Source of the DNA: Dysgonomonas sp. BGC7
GTDB taxonomy: Bacteria > Bacteroidota > Bacteroidia > Bacteroidales > Dysgonomonadaceae
NCBI RefSeq assembly: GCF_001261735.1
Contig: NZ_CVRP01000023.1
Span: 1 to 64,000 of the forward strand
Direction: 5' to 3'
DNA length: 64,000 bases
Shown: positions 35,054 through 44,794 of the stretch, piece after piece
Layout of the letters: the number at the start of each line of letters is the position of its first letter
How positions within the stretch are numbered: the first letter of the stretch is position 1
Position numbers and translations under genes: made by a program
Notes under the pieces: generated by a model
What the model saw: the letters and a program-made list of their open reading frames with translations, nothing else
Told to the model about the DNA's origin: nothing
Databases searched by the model: none

Positions 35054-36838
35054 ATGAAGAGTTTTTTCAGGACAACAGCTCTGTTGACTATAATATGTTG
35101 TAGTCTTATGGCTTGCGGAGACAAAGATGAAGACGGTGCCGGAGGTGGTGATAATGGAAATCCCGAACAGCCAACTCTCAAAATTACACCTATCGACAAA
35201 CTCAATCAGGGTACAACGACACTCAATTCGCATGCCGATGTTACATCCCGTTCGTCATTAAAGATGAATTATAGAAGCTATATTAGTCTGGGTAAAAGTG
35301 CTTTGGGGGTGGATAAACCTCATTATCCACGGATTAAAAAAATGGCTAATGGTAATTATATAATGTTCTTCCACAATAATCAGATTGGAGCTAGCTGCTA
35401 CTATGCATATAGCCAAGATCTTAAGCTGTGGAGTGCTAAGGGCAAGATATTTTCTAACTATAGTATTACCGATAGTAAAGGCAATGCTAACGAACGTCGT
35501 TTTTCTAATAGCGATGGGTTAGTGCTTTCTAATGGAGATATTCTGGTCGTAGCTTCATATCGGGCTAATGAAGGATATAAAGATTTGCCTCTTGATGCCG
35601 GACTGGTAATGAGCCGTAGCACCGATAATGGCGCCAGATGGAGTACGCCGATTTCTATATATCAGGGAGTGAACTGGGAGCCATACTTGCTGCAATTACC
35701 TTCGGGTGAAATACACTGCTATTTTACAGATAGTAGCCGTACCAATATTGAAGGTACCGATACGGGAACAGCAATGATAGTTTCCAAAGATAATGGTAAA
35801 ACGTGGACTCCCGGCTTTGGAAGTGTTCCTTTCTATGTGATACGTACAAAACATGTGAAAAACGGAAATACATATTTTAATAATCAAATGCCATCTGTTA
35901 TAAAACTCAATGGCAGTAACGAATTGGCTGCGGCTTTGGAAGCTAATATTGGTTCTTACAATATATCGTTTGCTTATTCGGGCGAAGATGGAGAATGGGA
36001 GTATCTTAAGGTAAATGAAGAAGGGCCGATAGATCGTCATGATTCGGCTTTCGAAGGTAGTGCTCCATATTTAGTACAATTTCCTTCCGGTGAAACAGTT
36101 GTTTCGTACAATAAATCATCTACTTATTATATGAAGATGGGAGATGCAAAATCACGTAATTTCGCAGATAAGTCTTATGCTCCTTTCCCGGGGAAAGGCT
36201 TTTGGGGAACGTTGGAACGTATAGATGAACATCAGCTTTTGGGAGCAATGCCTAATACTGCCGATGGGATAATTATGTTGGCACCATTTATACTCAATCA
36301 TCGTATAACGGCTGCACGCCGGAACATTAAGGTAGATGGCGACAACTCTGAATGGAATAATACTGACCATGCACTTTTTGTCGGAGACAAATCGCAGGCA
36401 CAAGGGACTCTTAGATGTACGTTTGATAATGACAATGTATATTTTCTTGTCGAAGTCCTTGATAAATCGATATCAAAAGACGACTATGCAACCATATATA
36501 TAAGCCCTGTTACTGAAAACGGTAAACTGACTAATGAAGCTTGCCGGATAAGAGTATCACATGATGGACTAAGAAGCTCTGATGTCTATAGTGGAAGCTG
36601 GACAGGAGCTAATCTTAATCTCTCTGTAGGTGCTGCATTTCAAGGTACTGTTTTTAATAGCTATGATGAAGACTATGGGTATATTGTCGAAATAGCTATC
36701 CCCCGTTCGAAACTTAACGTTAAGTCGGGAGAAATTCTTGTCAACTTTTCCATATTCGATAGCCAGGGAGGTGAAGATGCTGTCAGCGATACTTCTGTGG
36801 CAAGTACAGTGAATTGGATACCAATTAATGGATTGTAA
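35054..36838 (+). CDS. GH93/sialidase-like propeller lipoprotein with CBM9-like C-terminus
   Basis: The lipid-bearing Cys is in LMACGDKDED; the acidic residues after it fit a surface-export signal. Residues about 70-425 form a six-bladed sialidase/BNR-type propeller with MSRSTDNGARWS and SKDNGKTWTPGFG as Asp-box repeats. ERRFSNSDGLVL, VNWEPYLLQLPSGEIHCYFTD and NQMPSVIKL resemble GH93 exo-alpha-1,5-L-arabinanases more than GH33 sialidases. Residues about 432-594 resemble a family 9 carbohydrate-binding domain (ARRNIKVDGDNSEWN, VYFLVEVLDKSISKDD, YIVEIAIPRSKLNV). The gene is last in the locus and followed by a strong terminator. Exo-arabinanase activity is inferred; a galactan-active or sialidase role is not excluded. 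Confidence 0.7.
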   Translation: MKSFFRTTALLTIICCSLMACGDKDEDGAGGGDNGNPEQPTLKITPIDKLNQGTTTLNSHADVTSRSSLKMNYRSYISLGKSALGVDKPHYPRIKKMANGNYIMFFHNNQIGASCYYAYSQDLKLWSAKGKIFSNYSITDSKGNANERRFSNSDGLVLSNGDILVVASYRANEGYKDLPLDAGLVMSRSTDNGARWSTPISIYQGVNWEPYLLQLPSGEIHCYFTDSSRTNIEGTDTGTAMIVSKDNGKTWTPGFGSVPFYVIRTKHVKNGNTYFNNQMPSVIKLNGSNELAAALEANIGSYNISFAYSGEDGEWEYLKVNEEGPIDRHDSAFEGSAPYLVQFPSGETVVSYNKSSTYYMKMGDAKSRNFADKSYAPFPGKGFWGTLERIDEHQLLGAMPNTADGIIMLAPFILNHRITAARRNIKVDGDNSEWNNTDHALFVGDKSQAQGTLRCTFDNDNVYFLVEVLDKSISKDDYATIYISPVTENGKLTNEACRIRVSHDGLRSSDVYSGSWTGANLNLSVGAAFQGTVFNSYDEDYGYIVEIAIPRSKLNVKSGEILVNFSIFDSQGGEDAVSDTSVASTVNWIPINGL

Positions 36839-36874
36839 AACTACGATGTGTTAATTCTGTATCTGAACTGATAG

Positions 36875-36916
36875 GCCGGACGATCTCATTTTTTTGAGCC
36901 TCCGGCTTTTTCTTTT
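36875..36916 (+). terminator. Terminator of the SusCD locus
   Basis: GCCGGA (36875-36880) pairs with TCCGGC (36901-36906), with an inner CTCA/TGAG stem, followed by TTTTTCTTTT. It lies 37 bp after the GH93-like gene. Confidence 0.85.
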
Positions 36917-36932
36917 AGCTTAAGGAGTAGCT

Positions 36933-36973
36933 TTCTAATGTATTTCTAATCTTTCTCTAATCTTCATCTAATC
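36933..36973 (+). promoter_or_regulatory. Four 11-bp-phased direct repeats upstream of the efflux operon
   Basis: Near-identical octamers stand exactly 11 bp apart: TTCTAATG (36933), TTCTAATC (36944), CTCTAATC (36955) and ATCTAATC (36966). A weaker TTTTAATC at 36988 keeps the same phase. Direct repeats on one helix face, 11 bp apart, are how OmpR/PhoB-type regulators bind. The operon includes such a regulator. Confidence 0.65.
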
Positions 36974-37004
36974 TTGCTCAAAGAGGCTTTTAATCTTTAG
37001 AAAA

Positions 37005-37012
37005 TATATTTG
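37005..37012 (+). promoter_or_regulatory. -7 promoter box of the efflux operon
   Basis: TATATTTG matches TAnnTTTG. It lies 23 bp before the ATG at 37036 and 31 bp after the last strong repeat, a spacing suited to activation. Confidence 0.6.
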
Positions 37013-37035
37013 CAGCAAAATATTTTGATCCTGAT

Positions 37036-38331
37036 ATGATGAAAAAATATGTGTTTTTGCTGTTAATATTATTAAGTTATTTAGATACAAGAGCTCAGGA
37101 AGAACAAGTACTCAGATTAAATGCGGAGCAGATAGAGGCTTTATTTCTGAAGAACAATTTAGAACTGATTGCTTCTCGGTTCAATATTGATATCGCCGAT
37201 GCTGCTATTCTGCAAGCCCGGTTGTGGGACAATCCCTCTTTATCGATAGGAGATGTAAATTTATGGAGTACACGGTCTCAGCGCGAAGGAGAAAAAGAGG
37301 TCATACCTCCGTTGTTTGGTTCTTTTGCAAGAAATACTGAGTTTAGTATCGAACTCAGTCAACTGGTGCAAACCGCAAACAAGAGGGGTAAACTAATTAA
37401 TAGAGAGAAAGTATCTAAAGAAATTGCTACTCAGGAATTTGAAGATGTCCTTCGAAGTTTAAAAACAGAATTGAGAAAATCTATTTTCGAAATACAATAT
37501 CTACAATCTTATCTTAATATTTTGAAGAACCAAAGTTCTTCTATGGAACAGGTTATAAATTCGTATAAAAAATCGGTAGAACAAGGTAATGTTGCAAAGA
37601 GTGAATTGCTCAGACTCCAATCTTCGTTTCTGGAATTAGAAAGTGAAATAAACGATACTTATACCGATCTGAATGATGAACAAAGAACCTTAAAAGTCCT
37701 ATTAAATGCAGATCCTCTTATTCGTATAGAGATAGACGAAAGCCCTTTGTCTACTAAAAATCCCGAAGATTTATCTTTTGTGCATTTGCTTGAAATCGCA
37801 AATAGATCACGTCCTGATATGAAAGCCTATAAACTACAAACACAATTTCATGAAAAGTCTTTAGCTTATGAAAAGTCTTTGCGAATTCCCGACCTAACAT
37901 TTAGTGCCAGTTATGATCGTCATGGTGGTGTGTGGGGTAATTTTATAGGTTTTGGTGTAAGCATGGATCTTCCTTTCTTTAACCGGAATCAAGGAAATGT
38001 TAAGGCTGCCAAAATCAGCCGCGACCAAAGCCAATATTTAGTTCAACAACAACAAAATGTTATTGAGCATGAGGTGGCTGCTGCGTATCGTAATTATGCC
38101 TTTGCTTATAAATTTTATGAGAAACTCAATGGTGATAGCCTGTTGCCCGAATTAGATAATATATTAGGAATGTATTATAAAAACTTATTAAGCAGAAATG
38201 TAAGTATGCTCGAATACATTGACTTTCTCGATGCATACAAAACAAATAAGCAAACGATGCTTACAGCTAAAAAAAAGATTTATACTCTGTTTGAAGAGTT
38301 ACAATATACAATAGGAACAGAAATAAAATAG
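37036..38331 (+). CDS. TolC/CusC-type outer-membrane efflux protein
   Basis: This is the outer-membrane channel of a tripartite efflux pump. A Sec signal (ending TRAQ, residue about 20) precedes two outer-membrane-efflux-protein repeats with long amphipathic helices, for example KSIFEIQYLQSYLNIL and QGNVAKSELLRLQSSFLELESEINDTY. The 431-residue length is usual for CzcC/CusC-like members of Bacteroidetes. It has no lipobox. It starts the operon and ends 4 bp before the membrane-fusion protein gene, so the pump proteins are probably made together. Regulation by the linked OmpR-type protein is suggested by the phased repeats upstream. Confidence 0.85.
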   Translation: MMKKYVFLLLILLSYLDTRAQEEQVLRLNAEQIEALFLKNNLELIASRFNIDIADAAILQARLWDNPSLSIGDVNLWSTRSQREGEKEVIPPLFGSFARNTEFSIELSQLVQTANKRGKLINREKVSKEIATQEFEDVLRSLKTELRKSIFEIQYLQSYLNILKNQSSSMEQVINSYKKSVEQGNVAKSELLRLQSSFLELESEINDTYTDLNDEQRTLKVLLNADPLIRIEIDESPLSTKNPEDLSFVHLLEIANRSRPDMKAYKLQTQFHEKSLAYEKSLRIPDLTFSASYDRHGGVWGNFIGFGVSMDLPFFNRNQGNVKAAKISRDQSQYLVQQQQNVIEHEVAAAYRNYAFAYKFYEKLNGDSLLPELDNILGMYYKNLLSRNVSMLEYIDFLDAYKTNKQTMLTAKKKIYTLFEELQYTIGTEIK

Positions 38332-38335
38332 AATT

Positions 38336-39418
38336 ATGATAAACAAATTGTTATATATGGCTTGTATTGGCCTGCTGGTGTCCTGTTCGGGCAGTGATAA
38401 TAAGGCTTCTGTCTCTGAGAAAAATAATATAAATGAGGCTTTTCTGAAAAACGTAAAAACGGTGAAAGCTGAGATTAGTAACCATAACGAGGAATTGGTT
38501 CTTACCGGGAAAGTCGAATATGATCCCGACAAAGTAATCAATTATGTATCACTTGTAAACGGTGTTGCCGATCGTACATATTTCTCTTTGGGTGATAAAG
38601 TACAAAAAGGGCAGGTGTTGCTTGATCTCAGGAGTTCCGATCTTAGTACTCTTCAGGCGGAAGCTGTTTCAGCAGAATCGGATGTGAAAATCGCACAGCG
38701 TGAACTCCTGACAACTCAGTCAATGTATGAAGACAACCTGTTGTCTGAAAAAGATTTGCTCGAATCACAGGCGAAACTGAATCAAGCAAAGGCTGTATAT
38801 GATAAAGTTCAGAGCGATATAAGTGTGCACGGAACAAATAGAGGTAACGGCAGATTTTCTATAAAATCACCTATGAGTGGGTATATTGTAAATAAGAATG
38901 TGTCGTCAGGTAGCACGGTGTCTACAGATAGCGAGCCGCTATTTACTGTTGCCGATCTGAATACAGTTTGGGTGACAGCCAATGTGTATGCAAGTAACCT
39001 GTTATTTGTAAGAGAAGGAATGGATGTCTCCATAAGTTCTCTCTCCTATCCGGGCGAAGAGTTTGTAGGTAAAGTCAATACGTTGTCTCAGGTGTTTGAT
39101 CCGGAAGAAAAAGTACTAAAAGCTCGCATTGTACTATCTAATAAAGACTTGAAACTGAAGCCGGAGATGTCTGTGGTCATAAAATTGAAAAATGAAGTTC
39201 ATAATAGATTTATCTCTATACCTACCGATGCTCTGATTTTCGACGACGATCGTTACTTTGTTGTAGTAGAAAACGAGGATAGTCAATTTAAAGTAAAAGA
39301 AGTTGCCCTTGTAGGACACAATAAGAAGGTTACATACATAGCTTCGGGTCTGGCAGAGGGGGATAATGTAGTGGTGAAAAATCAGTTGTTAATTTTCTCA
39401 GGGCTTAAGGAGGACTAA
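38336..39418 (+). CDS. RND efflux periplasmic adaptor (CusB/CzcB-like) lipoprotein
   Basis: This is a membrane-fusion protein linking the inner-membrane pump to the outer-membrane channel. A lipoprotein signal ends at LLVSCSGSD. The split lipoyl/biotinyl domain is visible as GDKVQKGQVLLDLRSSDLS before and FSIKSPMSGYIVNKNVSSG after a helical hairpin (about residues 105-155). The beta-barrel domain (VWVTANVYASNLLFVREGMDV) and the membrane-proximal domain follow. At 360 residues it matches the metal-efflux subgroup. It has no His- or Met-rich N-terminal metal-binding tail, so the transported ion is not apparent. Spacing is 4 bp to the channel gene and 3 bp to the pump gene. Confidence 0.9.
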   Translation: MINKLLYMACIGLLVSCSGSDNKASVSEKNNINEAFLKNVKTVKAEISNHNEELVLTGKVEYDPDKVINYVSLVNGVADRTYFSLGDKVQKGQVLLDLRSSDLSTLQAEAVSAESDVKIAQRELLTTQSMYEDNLLSEKDLLESQAKLNQAKAVYDKVQSDISVHGTNRGNGRFSIKSPMSGYIVNKNVSSGSTVSTDSEPLFTVADLNTVWVTANVYASNLLFVREGMDVSISSLSYPGEEFVGKVNTLSQVFDPEEKVLKARIVLSNKDLKLKPEMSVVIKLKNEVHNRFISIPTDALIFDDDRYFVVVENEDSQFKVKEVALVGHNKKVTYIASGLAEGDNVVVKNQLLIFSGLKED

Positions 39419-39421
39419 ACT

Positions 39422-42400
39422 ATGCATAAGTTTGTAGAAAAAATAATAGCGTTTGCACTACGCAATCATGTACTTGTTCTTTTTCTTACTATATTACTTT
39501 TCGTGGCGGGTATTGCCTGTTACATCAATACGCCTATCGAAGCCTATCCCGATGTAACTAATACCCGTGTACGAATAATAACTCAATGGTCGGGGCGAAG
39601 TGCTGAGGAAGTAGAGAAGTTTGTTACTCTCCCTATTATGAGAGAAATGAACACCATTCCCCGAAAGACAGACGTACGGTCTACTTCGCTGTTTGGGCTT
39701 TCTGTTGTTACAGTTATTTTCGAAGATGGAGTAGATGATTTTTTTGCTCAGCAATATTCTTCAAACAGGATGCAGGATCTTGATTTGCCAGAAGGTGCAG
39801 ATCCTTCTATCGAGCCGCCTTCGGGAGCTACAGGTGAGATTTATCGTTATGTTTTGAGGAGTGACTTACCCATCAGAGAGGTAGCTGCTATAAATGAATG
39901 GGTTGTCGAGAGAGAACTGCTTTCTGTTCCGGGAGTTGCTAGTATAGCCAGCTTTGGAGGCGAAGAAAAAATATTTGAGATAAAAGTGAATCCGGCAGAA
40001 CTCAACAATTTTAGTCTGTCTCCATTAGAAGTCTATGAAGCTGTATCAAAGAGTAATATCAATGTAGGAGGCGATATTATTCAAAAAGGAAGTCAGGCAT
40101 ACGTTGTCAGAGGTATAGGGTTGTTGGAAAGTGTAGAGGATATTGAAAATATACTTATAGAAGTAAAAGGAGGAACCCCGATAAGAGTAAAGCAGGTAGC
40201 CTCAGTCAGTGTTTCTTCAAAGCCTCGTCTGGGACAGGTTGGGCTCGATGATGAAGATGATATTGTACAGGGAATAGTGATTATGCTTCGGGGGCAAAAT
40301 CCCGGAGAAGTAATAGGGCATCTCAAAGAGAAGATAACAGAACTCAATGAGCGAATACTGCCTCAAGATGTAAAAATAGAGCCATTCCTTGATCGCACAA
40401 CCTTAGTGGACTCCACAGTGCATACGGTTATTAAGAATTTGCTGGAAGGAATTATTTTAGTTTCCATTGTCGTTTTCATTTTTCTTTTCAACTGGCGTAC
40501 TACTCTTATTGTAGCCACTGTGATTCCACTATCGTTTTTGTTTGCTATTATAATGTTACGGATTCAGGGGTTGCCTGCTAATCTGATATCAATGGGAGCT
40601 TTGGACTTTGGGTTGCTGCTCGAAGGAACTTTGGTTATAGTCGAAATTATTTTTGTGGCTATGGAACGGCGATCGGGGCAACTCGGTATTCGTTTTAATC
40701 AGGTCGCAAAAAGCGGGCTTATAAAGAAAAGTGCGGGTAGTGTGGCTTCTCATATTTTCTTTGCCCAGATTATCCTTGTGGTAGCGCTTTTTCCTATTTT
40801 TTCTTTTCAGAAAGTAGAAGGTAAAATGTTTTCGCCTCTGGCTTTTACACTCGGATATGCTTTGTTGGGCTCATTGATATTGTCTCTTACCTATGTGCCT
40901 GTAATGTGTAAGATGCTGTTGACAAAGCCGGTCAAAGAGAAAACTAACTTTATCAGTAGATTCTTTACTACAAGATTGTATAAGATATTCTCGTTTAGTT
41001 CACGATACAGAAAAGGAACAATTCTTGCTTTTTGTCTGCTCTTGCTGATCTGTGTTGTACGCTTTTGTTTTTGGGGTACAGAATTTATCCCAAGTATGAA
41101 TGAGGGTGCAATCTATATTCGGGCAACATTGCCAAATAGTATCAATCTGGATGAGTCGGTGAAGATTACAAAGCAGATGAAACAAAAGCTACGTGAGTTT
41201 GATGAAATCCAATTTATACTGTCGCAGACAGGGCGCCCTAATGACGGTACCGATGCCACAGGATTCTTTAATATAGAGTTTCATGCTCAGCTAAAACCTG
41301 AAAAGGAATGGACGCGAAAGTTGAAAAAAGACGATTTGATAAAAGAAATAAATGATTCGCTGGATATATATCCGGGAGTAATTCTTGCCTTTAGTCAACC
41401 TATTCAGGATAATGTAGAAGAATATGTTGCCGGAGTGAAAAGTTCTCTTGTTATAAAACTTTTTGGGAACGACCTTCACCAACTGGAAACTCTTGCCGAT
41501 CAGACAGCAGCGGCAATAAAAGATGTACAGGGTATAGAAGATGTGAATGTATTCAGAAGCATTGGATTGCCCGAACTACAGATAAAACTCGAAGAATCGA
41601 GGATGGCCAACTATGCAGTGTCGATGGCAGATGCTCAGGCTGTGGTAGAGATGGCGATAGGAGGAAAGGCTGCAACTAAGTTTTATGAAGGTGAACGTAC
41701 CTTCGATGTTCAGCTGCGTTTTCAGAAAGAATATAGGGATAACGAAGACAAAATTGGCAATATACTAATCCCTACAATGGATGGTAAATACGTTCCTTTG
41801 AAAGAAATTGCCGATATAACATTTATTACCGGCCCCACTTTTATTTACCGTGAAGGTAGTAGTCGCTATGTCGGGGTAGGGTTTAGCATCCGCGACAGAG
41901 ATTTGGGCTCCGCTATTGCTGAGGCTCAGAAACGAGTAAGTGAAAGAGTAGAGTTGAAGACAGAAAATAAAATGGTGTGGGCTGGAGAGTTCGAAAGTCA
42001 GCAACGTGCTACAGCCCGCCTGATGATTATTATTCCGGTAGTCGTCTTGCTCATAATGTTCCTTTTGTATCTCAATTTTGGAACTGTGAAAGATACCCTT
42101 ATTGCGGCTAGTGCTATGCCATATGCTTTCATTGGTGGCTTTATTTCATTGTGGGCAACAGGTACTGTGTTTGGTATTTCTGCTGGTATCGGGTTCATTA
42201 TTTTATTCGGAATAACGGCAATAGACAGTATTCTCTTGATTGTATTGATGAAGGAGCGTATGCAAAACACCCGAAACTTACGTCTTGCTATAAATGATGC
42301 TGTCACGAGCCGTATTCGCCCGGTACTGATGATAGCTCTTATGGGGTCGATGGGGCTGTTTCCTGCGGCACTGTCTACCGGGATGGGATCGGAGATACAA

Positions 42401-42517
42401 AGACCTTTGGCCATAATGATAGTAGGGGGAATACTTATATGTATGATATTGTCATTTACCGTTTTACCTCAGGTGTTCTATTTTGCATACAGAAGAGATA
42501 AACGGCTAAAAGAATAG
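39422..42517 (+). CDS. CusA/CzcA-type RND efflux pump
   Basis: This is a 1031-residue heavy-metal-efflux-type RND transporter with twelve predicted membrane helices and two large periplasmic loops. Its N-terminus has TPIEAYPDVTNTRVRIITQW and SAEEVEKFVTLPIMREMN, the HME subfamily signature. In membrane helix 4 the proton-relay segment reads ALDFGLLLEGTLVIVE: Asp, Glu and Glu stand where CzcA has Asp, Asp and Glu, a conservative change. Cations such as copper, silver, zinc or cobalt are possible; the sequence does not decide. It is third in the operon and is followed after 59 bp by a response regulator. Confidence 0.9.
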   Translation: MHKFVEKIIAFALRNHVLVLFLTILLFVAGIACYINTPIEAYPDVTNTRVRIITQWSGRSAEEVEKFVTLPIMREMNTIPRKTDVRSTSLFGLSVVTVIFEDGVDDFFAQQYSSNRMQDLDLPEGADPSIEPPSGATGEIYRYVLRSDLPIREVAAINEWVVERELLSVPGVASIASFGGEEKIFEIKVNPAELNNFSLSPLEVYEAVSKSNINVGGDIIQKGSQAYVVRGIGLLESVEDIENILIEVKGGTPIRVKQVASVSVSSKPRLGQVGLDDEDDIVQGIVIMLRGQNPGEVIGHLKEKITELNERILPQDVKIEPFLDRTTLVDSTVHTVIKNLLEGIILVSIVVFIFLFNWRTTLIVATVIPLSFLFAIIMLRIQGLPANLISMGALDFGLLLEGTLVIVEIIFVAMERRSGQLGIRFNQVAKSGLIKKSAGSVASHIFFAQIILVVALFPIFSFQKVEGKMFSPLAFTLGYALLGSLILSLTYVPVMCKMLLTKPVKEKTNFISRFFTTRLYKIFSFSSRYRKGTILAFCLLLLICVVRFCFWGTEFIPSMNEGAIYIRATLPNSINLDESVKITKQMKQKLREFDEIQFILSQTGRPNDGTDATGFFNIEFHAQLKPEKEWTRKLKKDDLIKEINDSLDIYPGVILAFSQPIQDNVEEYVAGVKSSLVIKLFGNDLHQLETLADQTAAAIKDVQGIEDVNVFRSIGLPELQIKLEESRMANYAVSMADAQAVVEMAIGGKAATKFYEGERTFDVQLRFQKEYRDNEDKIGNILIPTMDGKYVPLKEIADITFITGPTFIYREGSSRYVGVGFSIRDRDLGSAIAEAQKRVSERVELKTENKMVWAGEFESQQRATARLMIIIPVVVLLIMFLLYLNFGTVKDTLIAASAMPYAFIGGFISLWATGTVFGISAGIGFIILFGITAIDSILLIVLMKERMQNTRNLRLAINDAVTSRIRPVLMIALMGSMGLFPAALSTGMGSEIQRPLAIMIVGGILICMILSFTVLPQVFYFAYRRDKRLKE

Positions 42518-42576
42518 ATGCTTCGACTAACTTGAAACTAAAATGATTACTTTTATAATTCTAAAACTTATGCGTT

Positions 42577-43260
42577 ATGGAATTACTATTGGTAGAGGAC
42601 AATGCCCGTATCAGTGAATTTATAGTCAAAGGGTTGGAGGAGAACGGCTACTCTGTCGTTCTTTCCGACAATGGCGTCGATGCCCGTAGCAGGATTGCAC
42701 AAAAAGAATGGGACTTGATTTTGCTGGATATAATGTTACCCGACATTGACGGAATAGAATTGTTACAATACGCCCGTTTCAAGAAAATATATACACCTAT
42801 TCTGGTGATAAGTGCATTAGGAGAGCCTGACGATAAAGTAAAAGCGTTGGATTATGGTGCAGATGACTATCTGTCTAAGCCTTTTCATTTCAAAGAACTT
42901 ATTGCCCGTATCAATGCTTTGACACGTAGGGCGAAACTAAGATATGACGATACTTCCGATATTCTTAAATGTGAAGATCTTGTCCTTTATATAGATAAAC
43001 ATAAAGTGGAGAGAGGAGGTAGAGAAATAAAACTCACTTTACAGGAATTTAAGCTCCTCAAACTTCTTATGGAAAATAAGAACAGGGTTTTGGCTCGTAC
43101 TCAGATATTAGACACTGTCTGGGGTATAAATTATGATACCAATACCAATGTGGTAGATGTATATATATCTTATCTTCGTAACAAAATAGATGTAGAAGGG
43201 ACTGCGAAACTTATAGATACCGTAAAAGGACGGGGCTATCTGATCCGCACTCACGACTGA
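42577..43260 (+). CDS. OmpR/PhoB-family response regulator
   Basis: This 227-residue regulator has a receiver domain (residues 1-115; phospho-acceptor D51 in LILLDIMLPD; conserved Lys in YLSKPFHF) and a winged-helix DNA-binding domain (about 128-225; LTLQEFKLLKLLMENKNRVL, TNVVDVYISYLRNKID and the wing GRGYLIRT). It closely resembles CusR/RprY-type regulators of metal efflux. It lies between the pump gene and its sensor kinase. The four direct repeats at 36933-36973, spaced 11 bp, are its likely binding sites, which would make the operon self-regulated. Confidence 0.9.
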   Translation: MELLLVEDNARISEFIVKGLEENGYSVVLSDNGVDARSRIAQKEWDLILLDIMLPDIDGIELLQYARFKKIYTPILVISALGEPDDKVKALDYGADDYLSKPFHFKELIARINALTRRAKLRYDDTSDILKCEDLVLYIDKHKVERGGREIKLTLQEFKLLKLLMENKNRVLARTQILDTVWGINYDTNTNVVDVYISYLRNKIDVEGTAKLIDTVKGRGYLIRTHD

Positions 43261-43364
43261 GATATAATATTTTGCTGTTTTGTTAAGTATAAAAACGGTA
43301 AGTCATTTCCTTTATCAGAGATGTTTCTAAATACTTCCTATTTCTTTATAAAAAGTGTTTATGT

Positions 43365-44711
43365 ATGAAAGTTCAGACTCGTTTAAGTTTGTTTTGTTCT
43401 CTTGTTTTTGGAGTCATCTTTGCTATTATATCTTTGCTTATATATGGCTTGTATTATAATAATACTGAGAAGTCTGTTTATAAAGGACTTGAAAAAACTG
43501 CCTATATTTCCGCTTTTTTCTATCTCGAAGAAGATGAACTGAATATTTCTGAATTTGAAAAAGTAAAAAAACAATTTAAAGAGCTTGTCCCCGATTCCGG
43601 CTATCAGATTTATGCAGAAGACAATACCATTGCATATGGTGCACTGGGAGATGAGATTGCTCCCGAAATTCTGGAAAAAATAAGGAAGCAGGAAAATCTT
43701 TCATTTTCAGTCAATGAATATTTTTGTTATGGTATTTTCTATCGGGACAATCAGGGTGATTTTGTCGTTGTGGCAAAAGAGAAAAAAAGTGTGCTCGAAG
43801 AGCAGATCAATTTGTTGCTAGGTATTCTTACTGCTTCCTTTTTTATCGGATTATTTGCTATTATTATTTTTAGTCGATGGGTATCGCATATAGCTTATCG
43901 TCCCTTTAGTAATGTGATAGAGCAGGTGAAGAATATATCGACAAATAATCTTGATGTACAGATAGACTTACCTGCGACCAAAGATGAACTTCGAGACCTT
44001 ACGGCTACTTTCAATGAACTTCTGGGCAAAATTTCAGAAACATTTGTCATCCAAAAGAATTTTGTAAGTTATGTTTCTCACGAATTTAAAACTCCGTTGG
44101 CTTCTATATTGGGAAATCTGGAAGTTTTTTCTATAAAGGACAGAAGCCCCGAAGAATATAAAGATCTATCAGAGAGGCTGATTCAGCAGATATATCAACT
44201 GGAAGAAATACTGAATACCTTAATTATTATTTCCGATCTGCGAAAAGATACAGATACCGTTTCGCAAATGAGGCTCGACGATCTGATTTGGGAAATTATA
44301 AATAAAATAACTGTACGTTACTCTAACTCCAAGGTCTTGGTGGATGTAGATATATTGCCCGAAGATGAGCAACTTATGTCGGTGACTACAGATCGCACAC
44401 AGTTACTGATGGCTTTGTTTAACTTGATTGAGAATGCCGTTAAATACTCTCTTGGAAAAACTGTGGATATAAAAATTTATAAAGAGTCGGGTAAGTTAGG
44501 TTTATCGATAACCGATAGAGGAATTGGTATACCAAACGACCAGATGGAAAACATAAGTAAGCCTTTTTTTCGTGCCGACAATTCCGGACAGATGCAAGGT
44601 AATGGCATCGGTTTATCTATAGCTTTACGGATTTTAGAAAAAAATAAGATAAACTATCGTATAGAATCGAAGATCGATATGGGAACAAAAGTGTCTTTGA
44701 TCTTCGGATGA
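43365..44711 (+). CDS. Sensor histidine kinase of the efflux system
   Basis: This is a 448-residue membrane kinase. Helix 1 covers about residues 8-30 and helix 2 about 149-170, enclosing a periplasmic sensor of some 115 residues with no known metal motif that I can see. A HAMP segment follows (PFSNVIEQVKNISTNNLDV). The dimerisation/phospho-acceptor domain has H239 in SYVSHEFKTPLASILGN. The ATPase domain shows NLIENAVKYS, DRGIGIPNDQ and GNGIGLSIALRILE. It is the partner of the response regulator 104 bp upstream and should sense the pump's substrate or envelope stress. Confidence 0.9.
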   Translation: MKVQTRLSLFCSLVFGVIFAIISLLIYGLYYNNTEKSVYKGLEKTAYISAFFYLEEDELNISEFEKVKKQFKELVPDSGYQIYAEDNTIAYGALGDEIAPEILEKIRKQENLSFSVNEYFCYGIFYRDNQGDFVVVAKEKKSVLEEQINLLLGILTASFFIGLFAIIIFSRWVSHIAYRPFSNVIEQVKNISTNNLDVQIDLPATKDELRDLTATFNELLGKISETFVIQKNFVSYVSHEFKTPLASILGNLEVFSIKDRSPEEYKDLSERLIQQIYQLEEILNTLIIISDLRKDTDTVSQMRLDDLIWEIINKITVRYSNSKVLVDVDILPEDEQLMSVTTDRTQLLMALFNLIENAVKYSLGKTVDIKIYKESGKLGLSITDRGIGIPNDQMENISKPFFRADNSGQMQGNGIGLSIALRILEKNKINYRIESKIDMGTKVSLIFG

Positions 44712-44767
44712 AAAGTATCATCAGATAAATAAGTATTATTAAACAGCCATGACTGCATAAAAAAATG

Positions 44768-44775
44768 TAATTTTG
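44768..44775 (+). promoter_or_regulatory. -7 promoter box of recF
   Basis: TAATTTTG matches TAnnTTTG, 19 bp before the recF ATG at 44795. It separates the recF operon from the efflux operon. Confidence 0.55.
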
Positions 44776-44794
44776 TATCTTCAATAATACTAGC

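Noticed and set aside
36933-36973. CRISPR-like array
   Set aside because: Repeat units are 8 bp with 3-bp spacers, far too short; phased regulator sites explain them.
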